From positions 1-36,762 of the forward strand of contig NZ_PEOG01000058.1 of assembly GCF_002761755.1 (NCBI RefSeq): a DNA stretch of 36,762 bases, read 5' to 3'. Positions 25,584 to 32,806 of the stretch are shown here, piece by piece. The notes under the pieces are model-generated. The model ran no database searches, was not told the DNA's origin, and saw only the letters and a list, made by a program, of their open reading frames with translations. The position numbers and the translations under genes are program-made. The stretch is from Roseateles chitinivorans. Lineage in GTDB: Bacteria > Pseudomonadota > Gammaproteobacteria > Burkholderiales > Burkholderiaceae_C. Position 1 is the stretch's first letter, and each line of letters begins with the position of its first letter.

Positions 25584-25628
25584 CTGTCGCCCTGTCGCCC
25601 TGTCGCCCTGTCGCCCTGTCGCCCTGTC
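25584..25628. repeat. Octamer microsatellite CTGTCGCC, 5.6 copies
   Basis: Five perfect CTGTCGCC units plus CTGTC run from 25584 to 25628. The run overlaps the stop codon of the GH127 gene (25627-25629) and lies about 60-105 nt before the mipA-like start on the minus strand. Such perfect short repeats change copy number by slippage. Confidence 0.9.
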
Positions 25629-28233
25629 AGCGCGCCGGCGCGGTCCCCCGCAGCAGGCGCAGGTCGTAGATCCCGCCCGCGATCGAGCCGGGCGCCGCGA
25701 CCAGTCGCACCCGCACGGCGCCGTCGGCGGGGCGCGGCCAGTCCTCGGGCAAGGGGAAGTCGCGGCTGTAGATCTCCGCGCCCGCGGCCCGCTCGGTGGC
25801 CTCGGCCGCACTGAGCGTGAGATCCGCCAGCCGGCGGTCGTTGACCCAGACCGAGAAGCGGCGACCGTCGTCCAGCGCCGAGAAGGCCAGCCGCAGCACC
25901 CGGCCCTCGCGCCTGGGGTCGTTCAGGCGATAGCTGAACCATGCGGTCGCATGGCGCCAGCGGCGGCCCTTGTTCAGGCCGGTCTCGATGCCCTCGCCGG
26001 CGAAGCCGTGGTCGCTCTCGGGCTGCTGCTCCCCAGGCGCGACCGCATCGACGGTGCGGCCCTGCAGCGCCAGGCGCTCGCGCTCCTCCAGGGCCAGCCG
26101 TTCACGGCGGGCCTTCGCCTCCTGCGGCGTGCTGCAGGGCCAGTACAGGACATAGCGCGCGTCATGCACGCGGAAGAAGGGCTCGAGCACCAGGTCCTGG
26201 ATCGCGCCGTCCGGGCCCTGGAGCAGCGCGCCGGCGCTGAAGCTCAGCGAGCGGCCTGGCACCGGCGCGAGTCGCCCGCCGAAGTCCGCCTTCGCGCTGA
26301 CGAACTGCGGCGTCTGCGCCAGCGGGACGAGCGGGCCGTGCGCGACGTGATCCATGCGCGCCTCGCCGGCGCGGAACTCGAGCCGCTCGCCGGCGATCGG
26401 CTGTGTCCGGGCGGCGAGCACGATCGGGCCGTGCAGCACCGCGAGGAAGTCGGCGCGCGTGGGCAGCGGCTCGAGCGTCGTGCGCATCGGCAGACGCACG
26501 TCGACGACATCCCCGGCACGCCATTCGCGCGTGAGCACGACATAGCCGCCCGGTTGCCGGTCCGCCGGGCTCAGGGGCACCGCATCGCCGTTGATCCTGA
26601 CCCGGAGCGCGCCGGGCGCGAGCCAGCCGGGATGGCGGACCTTCAGCGTGAAGTGGCCCTTCGGCGGCGCCTCGTCGATGACGATCCGCGTCGCCGCCTC
26701 GTCCGGAAAGCGCGTGCGCTGCGTCAGCCGCAGGCCGCGCTCGCGCCAGTCCAGCGACGAGGCCACGAACAGGTTGACCAGCAGCACCGGCGCGCCTGCG
26801 GCGTCCGGCCCCTCATCGCGCGAGTAGATGAACTGCCCATGCCGCGCATGGCTCTCCAGCCCCGACCCGACGCAGCACCACATGCCGAGATCGACCTGCG
26901 AGTACACCCGGTAGTGGTTGGGCCGCATCGGTGTGAAGTACACGAAGCCGCCCGCCGGATGCTGCGAGGCCAGCACGTGGTTGAAGAGCGCGCGCTCGTA
27001 GTAGTCCGCATAGCGCGCGCGCTCCTCGTCGTCGACCGCGTGGGCATGCAGCAGCTCGGTGAGCTTGAGCATGTTGTAGGTGTTGCAGGTCTCGGGACCA
27101 TCCACCTCCTCGAGCATCGGCTGGAAGTCGGTCAGCGGATGGAAATGCTCCCTGACGCTGTTGCCGCCGATCGCGACGCTGCGACGCTCGCGCACCGTCG
27201 TCCAGAAGAAGCGCGCCGGCGCCAGCCAGTCCTTGTCCGCCGCGCCCGGGTCCCGTTCCTCGGCGATCCGGGCGAAGCCGATCACCTTCGGAATCTGCGT
27301 GTTGGCATGCAGGCCGGTCAGCGCGTCGCGCGGCTCGCGCAGCGGGTCCAGGATCGCCCGGTGGGAGAAGCGCTCGGCCAGGCGCAGGTAGCGCGCGCCG
27401 CCGCTCATCGCGGCGATGTCGGCGAAGACCTCGTTCATGCCGCCGTGCTCGGCGCGCATCAGTTCCTGCAGCTGCGCATCGCTCAGCGGTTCGAGCAGGC
27501 CCAGCGCCCAGGCGCCGAGGTCGATCAGCATCTCCCGCGCGAGCGCTTCCTGCGTCAACTGCCACGCGTCGCGCAGCCCGGCGAAGGTCTTGTGCAGGTT
27601 GTACCAGGGCACCCAGCGCCCGTTGACCGAGAAGCTGTCGACCTTGAGCTCGCCGCGTGCCACCTCGCGCCAGGCGGCCTTGCCATCGGGGATGCCGCCG
27701 AGGTAGCCATCGCCATGGGCGAGCTGGCACCGGCGCAGCTCGCGCAGCACCTCGACCAGCCGGCGATGCACGCGCTCGTCGCCGGTGGATGCCGTCATCA
27801 TCGCCAGCGCCGACAGGTAGTGCCCGCCCATGTGACCGTCCAGCCCGCTGCTCTCCCAGTTGCCGTAGGACGGCTTGGGCTGGGGCAGGCCGGCTTCGCG
27901 ACGGAAGGGCGCGAGCAGCCGGTCCGGATCGAGCGCCATCAGGTAGCGCTGGTCGGCGTCTTGCGCGGCCTTCAGCGGGCCGTCGAGCAGTCGGACTTGC
28001 GACAGCGGCATGCGCGAGGCGGTCGAGGTCGCCCTCGTCGCGTTGTGCCGGAGGCCGGTGGCGGCGGCGTCCGCGGCGGCGGATTCCGTGGATGCGCCGG
28101 TCTGGGCCATCGCGTCTGTCGCGAGCAACGCGCCGAAGGCGGGACCGAAGAGCGCGCCGCCTGGGCCGCCGGTGGCCGCTCGTGCCGCCCCCGCCACGCC
28201 GCAGAGGCACTGCCGCAGGAAGTTGCGTCGCAT
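25627..28233 (-). CDS. GH127 beta-L-arabinofuranosidase, exported
   Basis: Large DUF1680/GH127 enzyme (868 aa) predicted to release beta-linked L-arabinofuranose, as found on plant hydroxyproline-rich glycoproteins. The zinc-binding catalytic set of this family is visible: Glu381 and Cys383 in GPETCNTYN, and Cys453-Cys454 in MWCCVGSGLE, where the second Cys is the expected nucleophile. The N-terminus MRRNFLRQ followed by a hydrophobic stretch is a twin-arginine signal. About 230 residues beyond the core form additional C-terminal beta domains. ATG 28233 overlaps the TGA of a 30-codon minigene. There is no good Shine-Dalgarno of its own, so translation is probably coupled. The frame is open upstream, but that part is antisense to the GH51 gene region. 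Confidence 0.9.
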   Translation of the reverse strand: MRRNFLRQCLCGVAGAARAATGGPGGALFGPAFGALLATDAMAQTGASTESAAADAAATGLRHNATRATSTASRMPLSQVRLLDGPLKAAQDADQRYLMALDPDRLLAPFRREAGLPQPKPSYGNWESSGLDGHMGGHYLSALAMMTASTGDERVHRRLVEVLRELRRCQLAHGDGYLGGIPDGKAAWREVARGELKVDSFSVNGRWVPWYNLHKTFAGLRDAWQLTQEALAREMLIDLGAWALGLLEPLSDAQLQELMRAEHGGMNEVFADIAAMSGGARYLRLAERFSHRAILDPLREPRDALTGLHANTQIPKVIGFARIAEERDPGAADKDWLAPARFFWTTVRERRSVAIGGNSVREHFHPLTDFQPMLEEVDGPETCNTYNMLKLTELLHAHAVDDEERARYADYYERALFNHVLASQHPAGGFVYFTPMRPNHYRVYSQVDLGMWCCVGSGLESHARHGQFIYSRDEGPDAAGAPVLLVNLFVASSLDWRERGLRLTQRTRFPDEAATRIVIDEAPPKGHFTLKVRHPGWLAPGALRVRINGDAVPLSPADRQPGGYVVLTREWRAGDVVDVRLPMRTTLEPLPTRADFLAVLHGPIVLAARTQPIAGERLEFRAGEARMDHVAHGPLVPLAQTPQFVSAKADFGGRLAPVPGRSLSFSAGALLQGPDGAIQDLVLEPFFRVHDARYVLYWPCSTPQEAKARRERLALEERERLALQGRTVDAVAPGEQQPESDHGFAGEGIETGLNKGRRWRHATAWFSYRLNDPRREGRVLRLAFSALDDGRRFSVWVNDRRLADLTLSAAEATERAAGAEIYSRDFPLPEDWPRPADGAVRVRLVAAPGSIAGGIYDLRLLRGTAPAR

Positions 28234-28325
28234 CAGTCCCCCGTGCGCGCGGCCCGGAGCGACATGCCGCCGAGCGCCGCCGCGCCGCCCTGCGCGAGCA
28301 GGGTGCGTCGGTTGAGGGGGCTCAT
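28233..28325 (-). CDS. 30-codon minigene encoding a twin-arginine signal-like peptide
   Basis: ATG 28325 to TGA 28235-28233 encodes 30 residues with NRRTLLAQGG followed by AAALGGM, a typical Tat signal pattern but with no mature protein attached. A strong GGAGGG Shine-Dalgarno (28333-28338) is seven bases upstream. Its TGA shares the A of the GH127 ATG (TGATG). It starts three bases after the GH51 stop. It may be a coupling leader peptide, or the remnant of a protein whose body was lost. Confidence 0.6.
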   Translation of the reverse strand: MSPLNRRTLLAQGGAAALGGMSLRAARTGD

Positions 28326-28328
28326 GAC

Positions 28329-29882
28329 TCAGCCCTCCAGCGCGACGACGACGATGGACTTGGGCGGCAGCGGCAGGCTCAGGGCGCCGTCCCGGGCCTG
28401 CGCCTCGTAGGGCTTGGGCTTGACGGCCTCGGGCTTGGCGAAGGTGTTCTCGCTGTCCATGGCCTCGCCGCTCAGCACCTGGCCGACGGCGCGTCGCGCG
28501 GCGGCGCCTTGCACGGCCAGCTTCACCGTCTGCGCTTCGCGCGGGTTCACGTTGATCAGCGCCAGGTAGAGCTTGCCGTCCTTGCCGCGCGCCGCCGAGG
28601 CACTCACCGCCGGCAGCGACTTGCCGGCCAGCGCGTACTCCGGATTGCCGCTCAGCGTCGCCGGCAGCGTCGTCGCGTCCTGGAAGGGCGTGTACAGCGC
28701 GAAGGCGTGATAGGTCGGCGTCAGCACCATGCGGGTCTTGTCGGTGTGGATCATGGCCTGCAGCACATTGACCATCTGCGCGATGTTGGTCATGTGCACC
28801 CGGTCCGCATGCGCATGGAACATGTGGAAGTGCAGGGCGGCCAGCACCGCGTCGCGCAGCGTGTTGCGCTGGACCAGGAAGCCGGGATTCGTGCCCGGCT
28901 CCGGGTCGTACCAGCTGCCCCATTCATCCAGGTAGAGGCCGATGCGCTTCTGCGGATCGTTCTTGTCCAGGATCGCGATGTTGGCGGCGACGGTCTTCTC
29001 GAAGTCCTGCGTGTAGGACAGCAGCGAGATCCACTCGTCTTCCTTGAAGCCGGCGGCGGAGCCCTTGCCTTCCCACTTGCCGCTCGGGAACACGTAGTAG
29101 TGATGGCCGATCGCGTCGAAGTTGAACTTGATGTTCTGCGTCGACAGCACCTCCGTCCAGCGCGTGTCGTTGGCATTGCCGCCGCTGGCGATGAATTTCG
29201 GACGGTTGTTGTCCGGCGTCTTCAGGAAGGTGGCGACCTGCCGGTACTGGTTGACGTAGTACTCCGGCGTCATGTTGCCGCCGCAGCCCCAGGCTTCGTT
29301 GCCGACGGCGAAGTAATGGACCCGGAACGGCTTGTCGCGGCCGTTCTTGCGGCGCAGCTGCGCCAGCGTCGAGTTGCCCTCGGCCGTCATGTACTCCAGC
29401 CACTCGGCCATCTCCTGCGCGCTGCCGGTGCCCAGGTTGCCGTTGACATAGGCCTCGGCGCCGAGCTGCTCGACCAGGTCGAAGAACTCGTGGGTGCCGA
29501 CGGCGTTGTTCTCGGCCACGCCGCCCCAGTGGGTGTTGACCTTCACCGGCCGCTGGTTGCGCGGGCCGATGCCCTCGCGCCAGTGGTACTCGTCGGCGAA
29601 GCAGCCGCCGGGCCAGCGCACCAGCGGCACCTTCAGCGCCTTGAGCGCGCCCACCACGTCCTTGCGCCAGCCGCGCACGTTGGGGACCTTGGAGTCGGGG
29701 CCGACCCACATCCCTTCGTAGATGCCGGTGCCCAGGTGCTCGGCGAACTGGCCATAGACGTTGCGATGGATCACCGGACCGGGCTTGCCGGCGTCGATGC
29801 TCAGTTGCACGTCGGCGGCGTGCGCGCTCCAGGCGAGCAGGGCGCCAACGGCCAGGGTGAAGGCCTTCTTCTTGAGGGTCAT
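28329..29882 (-). CDS. GH51 alpha-L-arabinofuranosidase, secreted
   Basis: Second GH51 enzyme (517 aa), here exported. A Sec signal peptide occupies 1-22 (KKK, hydrophobic core, cleavage after SAHA). The catalytic acid/base is Glu196 in AVGNEAWGC and the nucleophile Glu320 in LYLDEWGSWY. The pocket motif WPGGCF is at 90-95. The start is supported by GGAG a few bases upstream. The bacterial GH51 family is often cytoplasmic, so a periplasmic or surface copy paired with a cytoplasmic one (5341-6957) gives two processing sites. It lies downstream of L-arabonate dehydratase, separated by a strong hairpin. Confidence 0.92.
   Translation of the reverse strand: MTLKKKAFTLAVGALLAWSAHAADVQLSIDAGKPGPVIHRNVYGQFAEHLGTGIYEGMWVGPDSKVPNVRGWRKDVVGALKALKVPLVRWPGGCFADEYHWREGIGPRNQRPVKVNTHWGGVAENNAVGTHEFFDLVEQLGAEAYVNGNLGTGSAQEMAEWLEYMTAEGNSTLAQLRRKNGRDKPFRVHYFAVGNEAWGCGGNMTPEYYVNQYRQVATFLKTPDNNRPKFIASGGNANDTRWTEVLSTQNIKFNFDAIGHHYYVFPSGKWEGKGSAAGFKEDEWISLLSYTQDFEKTVAANIAILDKNDPQKRIGLYLDEWGSWYDPEPGTNPGFLVQRNTLRDAVLAALHFHMFHAHADRVHMTNIAQMVNVLQAMIHTDKTRMVLTPTYHAFALYTPFQDATTLPATLSGNPEYALAGKSLPAVSASAARGKDGKLYLALINVNPREAQTVKLAVQGAAARRAVGQVLSGEAMDSENTFAKPEAVKPKPYEAQARDGALSLPLPPKSIVVVALEG
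28333..28338 (-). promoter_or_regulatory. Shine-Dalgarno of the Tat-like minigene
   Basis: On the minus strand GGAGGG lies inside the last codons of the GH51 gene, seven bases before ATG 28325. It is the best ribosome site near the GH127 start, which suggests ribosomes load here and reach GH127 by reinitiation. Confidence 0.6.
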
Positions 29883-29938
29883 GCTTGTCTCCAGGTGTCG
29901 TTGTTGTGGTGTCGTCCGGGCTCTGCGGCGCCGAAACG

Positions 29939-29964
29939 ACGAAGGACCGTTTCCGGTCCTTCGT
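29939..29964 (-). terminator. 10-bp hairpin between L-arabonate dehydratase and GH51
   Basis: ACGAAGGACC (29939-29948) and GGTCCTTCGT (29955-29964) are perfect ten-base arms with a six-base loop. The hairpin sits 20 nt after the dehydratase stop. The minus-strand sequence after the stem has only three T, so it is a weak terminator or an attenuating/processing hairpin that would lower expression of the downstream GH51-GH127 genes. Confidence 0.5.
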
Positions 29965-29983
29965 TCTTCATGCCATGCGCACC

Positions 29984-31732
29984 TCAGTGCGAGTGCCTGG
30001 GCACCGCGGAGCCGCGGCAGCCGCGCAGGAAGTCGAAGTCGCAGCCCTCGTCGGCCTGCAGCACATGCTGGACGTAGAGCTGGCGGTAGCCGCTCTGGTC
30101 GGCCGGATCGGGCTGCTGCTTCGCGGCCCATTCGGCCAGGCGCGCCTGCAGTTCCGCGTCGCTGATGTCCAGGTGCAGCCGGTTGCCGGCGCAGTCGAGC
30201 TCGATCCAGTCGCCCTCGCGGACCACCGCCAGCGGACCGCCGGCCTTGGCTTCAGGCGCGACGTGCAGCACGACGGTGCCGTAGGCGGTGCCGCTCATGC
30301 GGGCGTCGGAGATCCGGACCATGTCCTTGATGCCCTGCGCCAGCAGCTTGGGCGGCAGGCCCATGTTGCCGACCTCGGCCATGCCGGGATAGCCCATCGG
30401 GCCGCAGTTCTTCATGACCAGCACCGAGCTGGCGTCGACTTCCAGGTTGGGATCCATGATCCGCGCCTTGTAGTCGTCGAAGTCCTCGAAGACCACGGCG
30501 CGGCCGCGATGCTGCATCAGGGCCGGCGTCGCCGCCGAGGGCTTGAGCACCGCGCCGCGTGGCGCCAGGTTGCCGCGCAGCACGCAGATGCCGCCGTCGG
30601 CGATCAGCGGCTTGACGATCGGGCGGATGACTTCCTCGTCATAGATCGGCGCGTCGTGGCAGTTCTGCCAGATCGTCTTGCCGTTGACGGTCAACGCGTC
30701 CTTGTGCGGGAGCAGGCCGTTGTCGCCCAGCCGGCGCAGCACGCCCGGCAGTCCGCCCGCGTAATAGAACTCTTCCATCAGGAAGCGGCCCGAGGGCAGC
30801 AGGTCCACCAGCGTCGGCGTGCCGCGGCCGATGCGGGTCCAGTCCTCGAGCTCCAGCGGCACGCCGATGCGGCCGGCAATCGCCTTCAGGTGGATGACCG
30901 CGTTGGTCGAGCCGCCGATCGCGGCGTTGGTGCGGATCGCGTTCTCGAAGGCCTCGCGCGTCAGGACCTTGGACAGCTTCAGGTCCTCCCACACCATCTC
31001 GACGATGCGCATGCCGGAGAGGTGCGCCAGCACGTAGCGCCGGGCGTCCACCGCCGGGATCGCGGCGTTGTGCGGCAGCGAGGTGCCCAGCGACTCCGCC
31101 ATGCAGGCCATCGTGGACGCCGTGCCCATCGTGTTGCAGGTGCCCGCCGAGCGCGAGTGGCCCGCCTCGGCGGCAATGAAGTCGTGCATTGAGATCTCGC
31201 CGGCCTTCACCTGCTCGTGCAGTTGCCAGACGGCCGTGCCGGAGCCGATGTTCTTGCCATTGAGCTTGCCGTTGAGCATCGGCCCGCCGGTGACGACGAT
31301 GGTCGGCAGGTCCACGCTGGCCGCGCCCATCAGCAGCGCCGGCGTGGTCTTGTCGCAACCCACCAGCAGCACCACCGCATCCATCGGGTTGCCGCGGATC
31401 GATTCCTCGACGTCCATGCTCGCCAGGTTGCGCGTCAGCATCGCCGTGGGCCGCAGGTTGGACTCGCCGTTGGAGAACACCGGGAACTCCACCGGATAGC
31501 CGCCCGCTTCCAGGATGCCGCGCTTGACGTGCTCGGCCAGCTTGCGGAAGTGGGCGTTGCACGGGGTCAGCTCCGACCAGGTGTTGCAGATGCCGATGAT
31601 CGGCTTGCCCTCGAACTCATGGTCCGGGATGCCCTGGTTCTTCATCCAGGACCGGTACATGAATCCGTTCTTGTCCTGGGTCCCGAACCATTCGGCGGAA
31701 CGCAGCTTGATCTTCTTCTTGGCCTCGGTCAT
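29984..31732 (-). CDS. L-arabonate dehydratase (IlvD/Edd family)
   Basis: Dehydrates L-arabonate to 2-keto-3-deoxy-L-arabonate in the non-phosphorylative L-arabinose pathway. At 582 aa it has the family's usual length. Iron-sulphur-cluster cysteines are in SELTPCN (Cys58), VGCDKTTP (Cys125) and GTCNTMGTAS (Cys198). The C-terminus, with HVLQADEGCDFDFLRGCRG and PRHSH, is characteristic of pentonate dehydratases rather than IlvD. No arabinose dehydrogenase, lactonase or later pathway enzyme is in the window, so these must lie elsewhere. A promoter of the shared type lies directly upstream (31763-31792), giving a predicted leader of about 25 nt. An araC symbol used in Azospirillum is avoided because it clashes with the regulator name. 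Confidence 0.92.
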   Translation of the reverse strand: MTEAKKKIKLRSAEWFGTQDKNGFMYRSWMKNQGIPDHEFEGKPIIGICNTWSELTPCNAHFRKLAEHVKRGILEAGGYPVEFPVFSNGESNLRPTAMLTRNLASMDVEESIRGNPMDAVVLLVGCDKTTPALLMGAASVDLPTIVVTGGPMLNGKLNGKNIGSGTAVWQLHEQVKAGEISMHDFIAAEAGHSRSAGTCNTMGTASTMACMAESLGTSLPHNAAIPAVDARRYVLAHLSGMRIVEMVWEDLKLSKVLTREAFENAIRTNAAIGGSTNAVIHLKAIAGRIGVPLELEDWTRIGRGTPTLVDLLPSGRFLMEEFYYAGGLPGVLRRLGDNGLLPHKDALTVNGKTIWQNCHDAPIYDEEVIRPIVKPLIADGGICVLRGNLAPRGAVLKPSAATPALMQHRGRAVVFEDFDDYKARIMDPNLEVDASSVLVMKNCGPMGYPGMAEVGNMGLPPKLLAQGIKDMVRISDARMSGTAYGTVVLHVAPEAKAGGPLAVVREGDWIELDCAGNRLHLDISDAELQARLAEWAAKQQPDPADQSGYRQLYVQHVLQADEGCDFDFLRGCRGSAVPRHSH

Positions 31733-31762
31733 TGCAGGTAGTCGGTGATGTCTCCGTGAGCC

Positions 31763-31829
31763 ATGCTAGGGAGACAGGTGATTCGGATCCAATCAAAACT
31801 TCCGGGAGTCCGATATCGAATCGGATATC
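31763..31829 (-). promoter_or_regulatory. Shared arabinose-regulon promoter, copy 2 (L-arabonate dehydratase)
   Basis: Minus strand: -35-like TTGGAT (31787-31792), 18-bp spacer, -10-like TAGCAT (31763-31768). Plus-strand view: TAGGGA (31767-31772), 16 bases, CCAATCA (31789-31795). GATATC occurs twice further out (31812-31817 and 31824-31829), the second 28 bases from CCAATCA exactly as in copy 1. The element fills the 95-bp gap after the GH43_26 gene. Confidence 0.7.
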
Positions 31830-32796
31830 ACGCCAGGCCGGCGTCACCGAAGTCGGGCATGCCGTCCGCGGTCCATCCCAGGTGCTTGACGAAGGTGTGG
31901 CGGTCGGGGTTCCAGAGCGGATCGCCGACGATCTCGGTGTAGGTGCGGGCGTGGTAGACCAGCAGCACCGTGCGGCCGTCCTCGTCGAGCGCGAAGCTGT
32001 TGTGGCCCGGGCCGAAGACCGGCTGCGTCGGGCTGGTGGTCAGCACCGGCACCGGCGACTTGGTCCAGCTGGCCGGATCCATCGGATCGGCCGCCTCGTC
32101 CATCCACAGCAGGCCCATCGCGTAGTTCTCGTCGGTCGCGCTGGCCGAGTAGCTGATGAAGACTTTGCCGTGGCTGTGCAGCACCGACGGGCCTTCGTTG
32201 ACCAGGAAGCCGCGGCATTCCCAGTCGAACTCCGGCCTGCTCAGCATCACCGGCGCGCCGGCCAGTTGCCACGGCGTGCGCATCGGCGCGATGTAGAGGT
32301 TGGAGTTGCCCGGGATGGCGAGGTCCTTCTGCGCCCACAGGTAGTACAGCTGCCCGCGGTGCTCGAAGGTGGTCGCGTCCAGGCAGAAGGTGTCGATGCC
32401 GGTGTCGACCTGGCCGAGGAACTCCCAGTCGCCGGCCATCGGGTCGGGCGACCGGTTCCGCAGCGCATACATGCGGTGCTGGAACAGGCCGCCGACGATC
32501 TCGCGGCTCGGCGCCGCCGCGAAATAGAGGTACCAGGCGCCCTGGCGGAAGTGGAGTTCCGGCGCCCAGATCAGTTCGCTCCATCGCCCGGCGTCGGGCT
32601 TGCGCCAGACCACCCGCGGCGTCGCGCGGGGCAGGTCCTGCCACGCGTCCACGGCGCGCAGCTCGATGCGGTCGTACTCCGGCACCGAGGCGGTGAAGAA
32701 GTAGCGCGCGCGGCCGTCGCCGTCCACATGACGGGTCAGGTGGGGATCGGCCCGCTGCGGGATCAGCGGGGTCAGGACTTGCGGGTCGTCGAGCAT
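31828..32796 (-). CDS. GH43 (subfamily 26-like) exo-alpha-L-arabinofuranosidase, second copy
   Basis: 322-aa paralogue of the enzyme at 7018-7971, also without a signal peptide. Catalytic residues: Asp17 in QRADPHL, Asp140 in CLDATTF, Glu201 in NEGPSV. WAPELH and FGPGHNSF are conserved. It begins ten bases after the TonB-receptor stop and is therefore in the receptor's operon. A cytoplasmic exo-enzyme downstream of an outer-membrane receptor suggests that short oligomers entering this way reach the cytoplasm uncut. Subfamily placement is from motifs. The two copies differ clearly in sequence, so this is not a recent duplication. Confidence 0.87.
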   Translation of the reverse strand: MLDDPQVLTPLIPQRADPHLTRHVDGDGRARYFFTASVPEYDRIELRAVDAWQDLPRATPRVVWRKPDAGRWSELIWAPELHFRQGAWYLYFAAAPSREIVGGLFQHRMYALRNRSPDPMAGDWEFLGQVDTGIDTFCLDATTFEHRGQLYYLWAQKDLAIPGNSNLYIAPMRTPWQLAGAPVMLSRPEFDWECRGFLVNEGPSVLHSHGKVFISYSASATDENYAMGLLWMDEAADPMDPASWTKSPVPVLTTSPTQPVFGPGHNSFALDEDGRTVLLVYHARTYTEIVGDPLWNPDRHTFVKHLGWTADGMPDFGDAGLA

Positions 32797-32806
32797 CGGG
32801 TCGGGA

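Noticed and set aside
24634..28410. 1258-codon plus-strand frame opposite mipA and GH127
   Set aside because: Composition is Arg/Ala/Gly-rich with no recognisable domain, while the other strand encodes GH127 with all catalytic residues.
28233..28923. Fusion of GH127 with the long upstream open frame
   Set aside because: The upstream part is an out-of-frame shadow of the secreted GH51 gene. GH127 begins with a proper Tat-like signal at ATG 28233.
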